From assembly GCA_946414025.1 (NCBI GenBank), contig CAMKMX010000021.1, positions 1 to 50,219 of the forward strand: 50,219 nucleotides of DNA, written 5' to 3'. Made by a program: the position numbers and the translations under genes. Origin of the DNA: an uncultured Fibrobacter sp. Lineage in GTDB: Bacteria > Fibrobacterota > Fibrobacteria > Fibrobacterales > Fibrobacteraceae. The notes below the pieces were generated by a model. It made no database searches. It saw only the letters and a list, made by a program, of their open reading frames with translations, and was not told the origin of the DNA. This document shows positions 33,274-39,481 of the stretch, in pieces (the stretch's first letter is position 1; each line of letters begins with the position of its first letter).

Positions 33274-33999
33274 CTACAGTCCTACCGCCTGTCTAAGTTT
33301 GTTCATCTCGTCGGGGGTGAGTTCCCGGTATTCGCCGGCGGGTAAATCGCCGAGCCTAATCTTGCAGTAGCTGATGCGCTTCAGGTCGCGAATCTCGTAG
33401 CCCAGAGCCCGCATCATCCGGCGAATTTCGCGGTTCTTGCCTTCGATGAGGGTGAGTTCGGCGTATCCCTTTTCCAGGTAAACGTCGGTGGCGAAGGCGA
33501 TGTCTTCCTTGGCGTCCGGGTCTTCGGGGTCCCGAATGTCCACGCCGTCCACCAGCTTCTGGGCGGCACTTTCGCTCAGGGGCTTGGTAGTCCACACGTT
33601 GTAGGTCCGGGGAATCTCGTAGCTCGGGTGGGTGAGCCGGTGGAGCAGTTCCCCGTCGTCGGTGAACAGCAACAGCCCGCGGCTCTGCAGGTCCAGGCGG
33701 CCCACGTATTTCAGCTGCTGGTACCCTGGAGGCAGGTAGTCATAGACGGTCTCGCGCCCCTGGGGGTCGTCCTTGGTGCACACGCATCCGGGGGGCTTGT
33801 GGAAAAGGATGGTGGTGGTCCTGCGGGGGAGTTTCGCAGGCTTGCCGTCCACTAAGACGGTGTCGGCGGTCTCGTCCACCTGGTGGCCCAGGTCGCTGAT
33901 GGTCACGCCGTTCACCTGCACGCGGCCTTCTTCGATCAGGGCCTCGGCGGCCCGACGGCTCGCGATTCCACACAGGGAAATGAACTTGTTAATTCTCAT
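33274..33999 (-). CDS. rluB: Pseudouridine synthase, RluB/RsuA family
   Basis: This 241-residue protein has an N-terminal S4 RNA-binding domain (about 1-60, INKFISLCGIASRRAAEALIEEGRVQVNGV) and a catalytic domain with GRLDLQSRGLLLFTDDGEL, whose Asp is the nucleophile. It likely makes a pseudouridine in 23S rRNA helix 90 or 16S rRNA; I cannot separate RluB from RsuA by eye. The start overlaps the ppx stop by 11 bp (TATGAGAATTAA), showing coupling. Confidence 0.87.
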   Translation of the reverse strand: MRINKFISLCGIASRRAAEALIEEGRVQVNGVTISDLGHQVDETADTVLVDGKPAKLPRRTTTILFHKPPGCVCTKDDPQGRETVYDYLPPGYQQLKYVGRLDLQSRGLLLFTDDGELLHRLTHPSYEIPRTYNVWTTKPLSESAAQKLVDGVDIRDPEDPDAKEDIAFATDVYLEKGYAELTLIEGKNREIRRMMRALGYEIRDLKRISYCKIRLGDLPAGEYRELTPDEMNKLRQAVGL

Positions 34000-34975
34000 A
34001 CAGTAGTCCGAAACGGAGTCCCGCGGTGCTTATTCTAAATGTTTCGACCCGGAGCTTTTCCAGCAGGGAGCGGAGCCAGAACAGGCCGCAGATGATGACG
34101 TCGCTCCGTCCGTTTTCAAGACCCGGGAGCATGGCCCGGAGTTCCTTGGACAGGTTGGATATGCGGGTGGTGACGGCTTCCAGGTCGGCAAGGCTCATTT
34201 CCAGACCTTCGATGGCCTTGTAGTCGAACTGGGAGAGGTTCTTGAACACCATGGCAAGGGCCGTTCCCGTTCCGCCGATAAGGTAGACCGGCTTCTTGGT
34301 CATGCCCTTGAACGAAACTTCCTTGAAGGTTTCCTTCACGAACTTCTTGTATTCCGGACCGGGGATGGGTCCCATGGCCTTGAACATCTTGAGGGCTCCC
34401 ACCGGAATGGAAAAACCGGTGGCGCCGTTGGAAATTTCCGTCGATCCGCCGCCGATATCGATGGTCACGATGCCTTCGCCGTGCCATTCCTTCACGGAAC
34501 GGTAGGTGAGGGCCGCCTCTTCTTCGCCGGAGATGATTCTCGGGCGCATCCAGAGGGCTTTCTCCACAGCGTCCAGGACTTCTTCCTGGTTTTCGGCACG
34601 GCGCATGGCCTCCGTCATGGCGGCGGCCTTCAGTTCCACGCCCAGGGCGTGGAGGTCCATGCGGAACTTGGTCATGATTCGGCACAGGTCCTGGATTTTT
34701 TCTTCGGAGATGCGGCCGGAGTCGTAAATGTCTTCGCCCAGGCGGCAGATTTCCACCTTCTGGAGTTTCGGGACCAGGACTTTGCGGGGCTCGACGCCTT
34801 CCGTTTCGGCGGTTGAAGTGTTTTCGTCAGCAGAAACTTGCGCCACGGCGAGCGGATCCTCGCCTTCGCGAGGATGACGAAGAGCGGTTGTGCTTTCGGC
34901 GGGTTCAAAAGCGGCGATAAGCAGAATGCAGCTGTGGCTCCCGATATCAACGGTGGCGAGCAGTCGTTTATCCAT
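33989..34975 (-). CDS. Ppx/GppA phosphatase with a repeat-encoded insertion
   Basis: This 328-residue protein is of the exopolyphosphatase/pppGpp phosphohydrolase family. VDIGSHSCILLIA opens the ASKHA fold, ICRLGEDIYDSGRISEEKI follows, IDIGGGSTEI is the second phosphate loop, and YLIGGTGTALA the third. Between LLIA and CRLG lies an insertion of about 40 residues. Its core, RHPREGEDPLA, is the in-frame translation of a palindromic intergenic repeat at 34856-34878. ATG 34975 overlaps the upstream stop. With the split alarmone enzymes at 0-2 kb it suggests active alarmone or polyphosphate turnover. Confidence 0.85.
   Translation of the reverse strand: MDKRLLATVDIGSHSCILLIAAFEPAESTTALRHPREGEDPLAVAQVSADENTSTAETEGVEPRKVLVPKLQKVEICRLGEDIYDSGRISEEKIQDLCRIMTKFRMDLHALGVELKAAAMTEAMRRAENQEEVLDAVEKALWMRPRIISGEEEAALTYRSVKEWHGEGIVTIDIGGGSTEISNGATGFSIPVGALKMFKAMGPIPGPEYKKFVKETFKEVSFKGMTKKPVYLIGGTGTALAMVFKNLSQFDYKAIEGLEMSLADLEAVTTRISNLSKELRAMLPGLENGRSDVIICGLFWLRSLLEKLRVETFRISTAGLRFGLLYEN
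34856..34878. repeat. Palindromic GATGAC-type repeat inside the ppx/gppA coding sequence
   Basis: ATCCTCGC (34856-34863) and GCGAGGAT (34868-34875) form a stem around CTTC, followed by GAC. It keeps the reading frame and lies in a variable loop of the protein. Confidence 0.75.
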
Positions 34976-35468
34976 TTTCTGCCTCCGGATTCTCGGGGCG
35001 TTGCGGCCTTTGACCACTTAGCGCTTCAGCGCTTATGTGGGCATGGCCACCTTTAGGTGGTGTGTCCCCGCTGGAAGGGGTAGCGGATGCCGCATCGTCG
35101 GCAGAAGCGAGGGGAAGGCTTTCCCCTTTGTCATTCGCGCCTTGCGCCTCGGACCTTTCGTCTCCCTTGAGTCCCGCCTTGATCTTCTCGGCGATCTTTG
35201 CCGGGTGCAGCAGGAACTCCTTGGCAAAAGCGATGGCTTCTTCCACTACGGATTCGGGGTGCTTGCCGCTCCAGCTGGCCACCAGGTCGCCGGATTCGGA
35301 GCCCAGGGGTTTCTTTTCGCGGATTTCTTGACCCATCTTCAGGGCGAGCAGCAGGCCCAGCTCGAAGGGGCGGGGGCTTTCCTTGTCTTTCAGCAGGTTC
35401 TCGACGCGGGTGATCCGCTCATCCAGGGGGATTTTTTCCAGTTCCGACAGGTCTTTTTCTGAAATCAT
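34968..35468 (-). CDS. Protein of unknown function with a repeat-encoded C-terminus
   Basis: This 166-residue protein has an N-terminal helical domain (MISEKDLSELEKIPLDERITRVENLL ... HPAKIAEKIKAGL, about 1-99) that I do not recognise. From about residue 100 the sequence (GDERSEAQG, SLPLASADDAASATPSSG, DTPPKGGHAHISAEALSGQ) is low-complexity. It translates DNA with repeat-like palindromes, such as CACCTAAAGGTG and AGCGCTGAAGCGCT, and CCTTCCCCTCGC, which recurs at about 38413. TATTTT lies 6 nt before the ATG. The gene overlaps ppx by 8 bp and heads the operon with ppx and rluB. Confidence 0.55.
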   Translation of the reverse strand: MISEKDLSELEKIPLDERITRVENLLKDKESPRPFELGLLLALKMGQEIREKKPLGSESGDLVASWSGKHPESVVEEAIAFAKEFLLHPAKIAEKIKAGLKGDERSEAQGANDKGESLPLASADDAASATPSSGDTPPKGGHAHISAEALSGQRPQRPENPEAENG

Positions 35469-35480
35469 GACTATAAAATA
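35469..35480 (-). promoter_or_regulatory. TATTTT element 6 nt before an ATG
   Basis: On the minus strand TATTTT is followed by ATAGTC and ATG 35468. No Shine-Dalgarno sequence is seen. Confidence 0.45.
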
Positions 35481-35521
35481 GAAAATGTCCGCCGATTTTC
35501 CGGAGAGGATGGCGGACGGAA

Positions 35522-35553
35522 TAAAAAAGAACGGAGTCCCGTAGGGAACTCCG
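35522..35553 (-). terminator. Intrinsic terminator of the histone-like gene
   Basis: On the minus strand CGGAGTTCCC and GGGACTCCG pair around TAC with one bulged T, followed by TTCTTTTTTAT. It lies 24 bp after the stop codon. Confidence 0.8.
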
Positions 35554-35576
35554 CTCTGTAAAGGAGAGAAAAAGAA

Positions 35577-35846
35577 TTACTTCTTCTTGGCAGGAGCCTT
35601 CTTAGCAGCCGGCTTCTTAGCAGCGACCTTCTTGGCAGCCGGCTTCTTGGCGGCAACCTTCTTGGCAGCGGGCTTCTTAGCGGCAACCTTCTTAGCAGGA
35701 GCAGCCTTCTTAGCAGCCGGCTTCTTGGCAGCGGGCTTCTTGGCGGCAGCCTTCTTAGCAGGAGCGGCCTTCTTGGCAGCGGGCTTCTTAGCGGCAACCT
35801 TCTTGGCAGCGGGTTTCTTAGCGGCGGGTTTCTTTGTTGTAGCCAT
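35577..35846 (-). CDS. Histone H1-like Lys/Ala/Pro-rich DNA-binding protein
   Basis: This 89-residue protein consists almost wholly of the unit KKPAAKK with variants KKVAA and KKAAPAKK, after MATT. This is the composition of bacterial histone H1-like proteins (Hc2, AlgP tails) that bind DNA through Lys side chains and help organise the nucleoid. It has no globular domain. GGA eight bases before the ATG and a TTGATT-N17-TATTTT promoter (35890-35918) are visible, as is a strong terminator, so it is a well-bounded single-gene unit. Copy number of the repeat could vary by slippage. Confidence 0.85.
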   Translation of the reverse strand: MATTKKPAAKKPAAKKVAAKKPAAKKAAPAKKAAAKKPAAKKPAAKKAAPAKKVAAKKPAAKKVAAKKPAAKKVAAKKPAAKKAPAKKK

Positions 35847-35889
35847 TGTTTTTTTTCCTTTTTTTAGGGTTTAACGATTTGATAGCTAT

Positions 35890-35918
35890 AAAATAACTCT
35901 TTTTTCACAAATAATCAA
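35890..35918 (-). promoter_or_regulatory. Sigma-70-like promoter of the histone-like gene
   Basis: On the minus strand TTGATT (35913-35918) and TATTTT (35890-35895) are separated by exactly 17 bp, giving a start near 35883 and a leader of about 37 nt. Confidence 0.55.
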
Positions 35919-36209
35919 CACTTTTTTGAAATTTTTTTCTTTTTTTTTCAAAAAGGTATTGACAAGGAAAAAAACTGTCATTATACGCGTGCGACCCCTG
36001 CTTGTTACTTTGTCTGTGAAAATAGGACGTTTTTTGATTTCATAACTTAATGATAATCAAAGTTTTGATAAAAGTTTTTGATAAGAACGTTTTTGTTTTG
36101 TTGTCTGAAAAATTTTTCATTTTGAGACATCGCGAAGAGTTTTTTGTCGCGAAAATTTTTTGAATTTTTTTTGAAAAATTTTTTTCGGGACGTGGAAATT
36201 TGTCTGTCG
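35919..36209. other. Long AT-rich intergenic region with A/T tracts
   Basis: The gap between the histone-like gene and panB is strongly AT-rich with many runs of five to ten A or T, likely giving curved DNA. On the plus strand TTGACA (35959-35964) and TATACG (35982-35987) are 17 bp apart and could start an unannotated transcript; on the minus strand TATAAT lies at 35980-35985. I see no convincing coding frame. A 69-codon minus-strand frame here is of Lys/Phe/Ile composition expected from AT-rich DNA. Confidence 0.5.
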
Positions 36210-36246
36210 AAAAACAAAAAACGTCCGTCGAGAGTCTCGCCGGACG
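36210..36246 (-). terminator. Intrinsic terminator of panB
   Basis: On the minus strand CGTCCG and CGGACG pair, with an inner CGAGA/TCTCG stem, followed by TTTTTTGTTTTT. Confidence 0.75.
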
Positions 36247-36290
36247 CAAAAAAAGTTTATCTACAAGAGAAAAATTTCTTGCAGCTGGAA

Positions 36291-37040
36291 TTATAGCGCG
36301 GGATTTTTCACGCTGTCGATGTATTTCTTGAATCCTTCAACGCCAAGGTCGAACATGTTCACGAACTTGGTGGCGAAGGGTGGAATCTTTTTCTGGTGCA
36401 TGCCCAGGGCGTCGTGCATCACCAGCACCTGGCCGTCGGTATAGCGCCCGCCGCCGATGCCGATAGTCACGGCCTTCACCTCCTGGGTGATTTTTGTACC
36501 CAGTTCTTCGGGAATGTGCTCCAGCACCATCTCGAAACAGCCCAGGTTGTCGACAAAGCGGGCCGCCTGTTCGATGGCCCGGGCCTCTTCTTCCGTCTTT
36601 CCCTTCTGCTTGAAGTTTTCCGCCGTCTGGGGGAGCAGTCCCAGGTGGGCGCACACGGGAATGTCGTGACCGCAGAGGAATTCCAGCACACCCTGGGGAG
36701 TTCCTTCCAGCTTGACGCTGGCAGCACCCAGGTCCAGAAACCGGCGGGCGTTATCGTAGGCCGTCTGCGGATCCTTGTCGCTCAGGTAGGGCATGTCGGC
36801 TACCACGTGGGTGTTGGGGGCGCCCCGGCACACCGCTCCCACGAAGATGAGCATTTCGGTCATGCCCACGTCGCGGGTGGTCTTGTAGCCCAGCATGGTG
36901 TTGGCGAGGCTGTCGCCTACCAGAATCTGGTCGATGCCTGCAGCCTCCGCCATCTGGGCGAAGGCGTAGTCGTAGGCGGTGACCATGGAAATTTTTTCAC
37001 CCTTGGCTTTCTTTTCGGTTATGTCTTTGGGGTTGAGCAT
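36291..37040 (-). CDS. panB: 3-methyl-2-oxobutanoate hydroxymethyltransferase
   Basis: This 249-residue TIM-barrel enzyme makes ketopantoate, the first committed step of pantothenate and coenzyme A synthesis. ISMVTAYDYAFAQMAEAAGIDQILVGDSLANTMLGY near the start, ADMPYLS, VKLEG and PVCAHLGLLPQT are family signatures. ATG 37040 is preferred because the family starts near LNPKDIT and AGGAG lies 11 nt upstream; an in-frame ATG at 37064 would add eight residues. It overlaps the end of recO, so the two form an operon. panC and panD are not here. Confidence 0.93.
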   Translation of the reverse strand: MLNPKDITEKKAKGEKISMVTAYDYAFAQMAEAAGIDQILVGDSLANTMLGYKTTRDVGMTEMLIFVGAVCRGAPNTHVVADMPYLSDKDPQTAYDNARRFLDLGAASVKLEGTPQGVLEFLCGHDIPVCAHLGLLPQTAENFKQKGKTEEEARAIEQAARFVDNLGCFEMVLEHIPEELGTKITQEVKAVTIGIGGGRYTDGQVLVMHDALGMHQKKIPPFATKFVNMFDLGVEGFKKYIDSVKNPAL

Positions 37041-37759
37041 AGTTTTCGAATCTCCTGTAGCCATTGGAGGGAATGAATCTCCTTCAAGAAGTCGATGTGG
37101 TTCCTAAGATAGGAAATTAAGGCGTTCTCGGTATATTGGAAATCTTGAAAGGGCAAGTTCCTGTGGAGTGCCCAGAAACCGTTCAGGGTTTCTTTCTTGG
37201 CGCGGGGGGAGGTGATACCCAGGCAATCCTTGCACAGGAACGTCCCCGATTCCGGAGAAAAATCCGCCGCCGGTTCCGTAAGGGGCTTCTCGCAGCGCCC
37301 GCAGGTGCCAAGTTCCAGATGGTAGCCCCACATTTCGCAGGTGGCAAGGAGCCAGCGGGCGAAGGCGCCGTCGGCAAGGTCCATGCTGTCCAGTTCCGCA
37401 AGCGATGCTTCCAGATGCTGGAATTCCTCGTCCAGGGGCACGCCCTGGGGGGCGTAACGCAGGATCATTTCCGCCATCACCTGGGCCTGTGCCAGGTGCA
37501 GCAGGTCGCCCCGCATGGATTCGTGCCAGCGGAGAAGCGTGGCCTCCTTGACGAACTGCAGTTCGGCATTCGGGTTGTGCTTGAACACCACCTCGGCAAG
37601 AGCGAGCGGGTCCAGGGCGCCCCTGAAAGGGGACTCCTTCCGCTTTCCGCCCTTCACGATGAAGGACACGATCCCGCATTCCTCCGTCAGGGCCTTCACG
37701 ATCCAGCTGGAATCGCTGTAGGGGTAACGGTGGAGGACTATGGACTTGGATTTGATCAT
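37019..37759 (-). CDS. recO: DNA repair protein RecO
   Basis: This 246-residue protein is RecO, which with RecR and RecF loads RecA on gapped DNA. It has the N-terminal OB fold (KSIVLHRYPYSDSSWIVKALTEECGIVSFIVKGGKRKES) and a C-terminal helical domain with a zinc site CGRCEKPL ... FLCKDCLG. Length is normal. The ATG sits at the end of a heptamer array without a clear ribosome binding site. It overlaps panB by 22 bp. Confidence 0.9.
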   Translation of the reverse strand: MIKSKSIVLHRYPYSDSSWIVKALTEECGIVSFIVKGGKRKESPFRGALDPLALAEVVFKHNPNAELQFVKEATLLRWHESMRGDLLHLAQAQVMAEMILRYAPQGVPLDEEFQHLEASLAELDSMDLADGAFARWLLATCEMWGYHLELGTCGRCEKPLTEPAADFSPESGTFLCKDCLGITSPRAKKETLNGFWALHRNLPFQDFQYTENALISYLRNHIDFLKEIHSLQWLQEIRKLCSTPKT

Positions 37760-37762
37760 GTC

Positions 37763-37797
37763 AGGTATTAGGGGTTAGGTCTTAGGTTTTAGGGATA
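37763..37797. repeat. Heptamer array (AGGNNTT type) upstream of recO
   Basis: Five tandem 7-mers: AGGTATT, AGGGGTT, AGGTCTT, AGGTTTT, AGGGATA. It begins 4 bp from the recO start codon. Confidence 0.75.
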
Positions 37798-37848
37798 TAA
37801 TCGCGGCCATGCCGCCCTACAAAGATGCGTGGAACGCATGATACTTCG

Positions 37849-37883
37849 CCTAAAACCTATAACCTACAACCTGTGACCTATTC
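37849..37883. repeat. Heptamer array (CCTANAA type) over the hinT stop codon
   Basis: Five tandem 7-mers: CCTAAAA, CCTATAA, CCTACAA, CCTGTGA, CCTATTC. The last includes the hinT stop codon. It is close to the inverse of the array at 37763-37797. Confidence 0.75.
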
Positions 37884-38234
37884 CACCGGGAACGGAGGCC
37901 AGCCGAACTTCTGTCCGCCTACCACGTGCAGGTGGATGTGGAAAACGGTCTGGCCCGCATCTTCCTTGCAGTTGAACACGAAACGGGCGCCGGACTCTTC
38001 GAGGCCCAGGTCCTTGGCGATTTGCTGGCCGCGGTAGAGCAGCTTGCCCACCAGCTCGGCGTCTTCGGGTTTCATGTCCATGAGGGAGGCGATATGGCGC
38101 TTGGGGACCACCAGAAAGTGGACGGGGGCCTGGGGTGCCACGTCGTAGAAGGCGAACACGTCGTCGTCTTCGTAGATTTTCTTGGAAGGGATTTCTCCCT
38201 TGATGATTTTACAGAAAAGGCAGTTTTCGCTCAT
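37878..38234 (-). CDS. hinT: HIT-family nucleotide hydrolase/phosphoramidase
   Basis: This 118-residue protein is a histidine triad protein of the HinT branch, which hydrolyses AMP-lysine-type phosphoramidates. The triad HIHLH lies near residues 99-103 (QTVFHIHLHVVGG), and CLFCKIIKGEIPSKKIYEDDDVFAFYD at the start is typical. TATATT occurs 10 nt before the ATG. Neighbours give no functional hint. Confidence 0.94.
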   Translation of the reverse strand: MSENCLFCKIIKGEIPSKKIYEDDDVFAFYDVAPQAPVHFLVVPKRHIASLMDMKPEDAELVGKLLYRGQQIAKDLGLEESGARFVFNCKEDAGQTVFHIHLHVVGGQKFGWPPFPVE

Positions 38235-38710
38235 AGTGATTATTAATATAGTAAAGGGGTTAGGGGCTAGGATCTAGGATTTAGGGGTTCGAGGTATGAG
38301 GAATGTCATTGCGAGGATACGAAGTATCCGTGGCAATCTCGGCCCAGATTCTTGTGCGCCTTTGAGGTATGAGGTGTGGAATGCGAGATGTGAAATATGA
38401 GATGAAAGGGGAATGCCTTCCCCTCGCTCCAGCGGCTCGCCATCCCCGCGACCTTTTTTCGTCATCCTCGCCCATTCGACAGGCTCAAGGGCAGGCTCCG
38501 GCGAGGATCCACTATCGTCTTGGCGGGGATTTCCTTGCTGCTTCCGCTACCCCTTCGCCTAGGGGCTTCGCCCCTAAGACCCCGTCGTCATCCTGAGTGC
38601 GAAGCCGATAAACGAAACTTGGAAACTTGTTTCCTTAGTTGAGTTATGCCCTTTGGGTAAGAATCCAGGGCGGTTCGTTCCTGGATGCCTCGCAGGCTCG
38701 GCATGATGAA
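38235..38710. repeat. Intergenic repeat cluster
   Basis: No gene is seen. It holds a heptamer array of TAGGGGC/TAGGATC units (38254-38288), a palindrome near 38310-38335 (ATTGCGAGGATAC/GTATCCGTGGCAAT), a second heptamer array of TGAGGTA-like units (38363-38404), a CCTTCCCCTCGC-type segment near 38410-38450 related in part to the end of the 34968-35468 gene, a third copy of the long-loop hairpin (38461-38515) with a CCTCG/CGAGG stem, and a hairpin ATCCAGG/CCTGGAT near 38662-38685. Confidence 0.65.
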
Positions 38711-39033
38711 GGAGGGGCAGTTCCAGATGATGACGCCGAACGGTCGTCGTGAGCAACAAGCCCCCAGTATTAACTGGGGGCGGTTGCGAAAGTGAGGCGT
38801 GTCCGGAGGGACAGTACCAAATGAGGACGCCGAACGGTTGTTCCGTGAGCAACAAGCCCCCAGTATTAACTGGGGGCGGTTGCGAGAGTGAGGCGTGTCC
38901 GGAGGGACAGTACCAAATGAGGACGCCGAACGGTTGTTCCGTGAGCAACAAGCCCCCAGTATTAACTGGGGGCGGTTGCGAGAGTGAGGCGTGTCCGGAG
39001 GGACAATACCAAATGATGACGCCGAACGGTCAT
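38711..39033 (+). repeat. Tandem array of structured repeat (family S), three full units
   Basis: Units lie at 38727-38820 (94 bp), 38821-38916 (96 bp) and 38917-39012 (96 bp), with partial units at 38711-38726 and 39013-39033. Units 2 and 3 are almost identical. In unit 2 the folds are GCAAC (38849-38853)/GTTGC (38879-38883), internal loop AAG/CG, CCCCCAGT (38857-38864)/ACTGGGGG (38869-38876) with loop ATTA, then GAGAGTGAGG and TGTCC (38896-38900)-GGAG-GGACA (38905-38909). Each unit places GGAGG 10-11 nt before an ATG, and the 96-bp period keeps one frame open for 95 codons. Confidence 0.85.
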
Positions 39034-39059
39034 TAAAAGAGGGGTGGGATCACTCAGTC

Positions 39060-39240
39060 ATTTCATTCCTTCGTCTCCACCCTCTCGAAAAACGGACAAA
39101 TCATTCAGGAATCGAGAGGGGTGGGATTGCGGGGTCACTTTGTTTCCCCGCAACCCTCCGGGTTTTGGCTTCGCCAAAATCCTTGACTGCGCAAGTTCAC
39201 TTCGTTCACGCGCAGTCAATCGAACCCTCTACGAGGGTTC
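39060..39240. repeat. Series of hairpins next to tRNA-Ser
   Basis: Consecutive inverted repeats are GCGGGG/CCCCGC, GGTTTTGGC/GCCAAAATCC, TTGACTGCGC/GCGCAGTCAA (10 bp, perfect) and CGAACCCTC/GAGGGTTCG (9 bp around TAC). A direct repeat of GAGAGGGGTGGGAT-like sequence lies at both ends. No gene is seen. Confidence 0.6.
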
Positions 39241-39257
39241 GTGGACCCACCCTATTG

Positions 39258-39295
39258 AAACAAAAAATGGAGCCTTTGGGCTCCACTTTTTGTTT
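39258..39295. terminator. Strong hairpin terminator after tRNA-Ser
   Basis: TGGAGCC and GGCTCCA pair around four bases, extended by A-run and T-run arms (AAACAAAAA/TTTTTGTTT). It works on the minus strand for tRNA-Ser and could work in both directions. Confidence 0.8.
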
Positions 39296-39296
39296 C

Positions 39297-39381
39297 AGGA
39301 GAGAGAGGGGTTCGAACCCTCGGTCCTGTGACAGACTCCGGTTTTCGAGACCGGCCCAATCGACCACTCTGGCATCTCTCC
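39297..39381 (-). tRNA. tRNA-Ser (anticodon CGA)
   Basis: The 85-nt class II tRNA has acceptor GGAGAGA/TCTCTCC, anticodon arm CCGGT-CTCGAAA-ACCGG (anticodon CGA), a long variable arm and T arm GAGGG-TTCGAAC-CCTCT. The discriminator reads U, where bacterial tRNA-Ser usually has G. CCA is not encoded. TATATT (39394-39399) lies 12 nt upstream of the mature end on the minus strand. Confidence 0.93.
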
Positions 39382-39481
39382 GAGGTTTGGGCCAATATAG
39401 CAAAAACCCGAGGTATTTTCAACCCAAAGAAAAATCCCAGCAACTTTGGTTGCAGGGATTCCCTTTGAAAAAATTCAGGCC

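Noticed and set aside
33152..33370. 72-codon frame (HNSLLTTHNSLLTTH repeat)
   Set aside because: It is only the translation of the heptamer array, whose 7-bp period cycles through all frames, running into antisense rluB.
35587..35874. Hydrophobic repeat protein (AGFLAATFLAA) antisense to the histone-like gene
   Set aside because: It is the exact complement of the Lys/Ala/Pro repeat. The terminator, promoter and ribosome binding site all favour the minus strand.
36040..36249. 69-codon frame in the AT-rich gap
   Set aside because: Lys/Phe/Ile composition expected by chance in AT-rich DNA; it overlaps the panB terminator and has no homology I recognise.
38711..39033. CRISPR array
   Set aside because: Repeats are 94-96 bp and contiguous, without variable spacers, and no cas genes are present.
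38711..39033. Retron msr-msd or group II intron RNA
   Set aside because: No reverse transcriptase gene is near, and the fold lacks domain V-like or long msd stems.
38749..39036. 95-codon repeat protein over the tandem array
   Set aside because: The open frame follows from a 96-bp period. Covariation with the 9.1 kb copy indicates structure, and that copy does not keep the peptide. Kept as a possibility in the findings, not as a gene.
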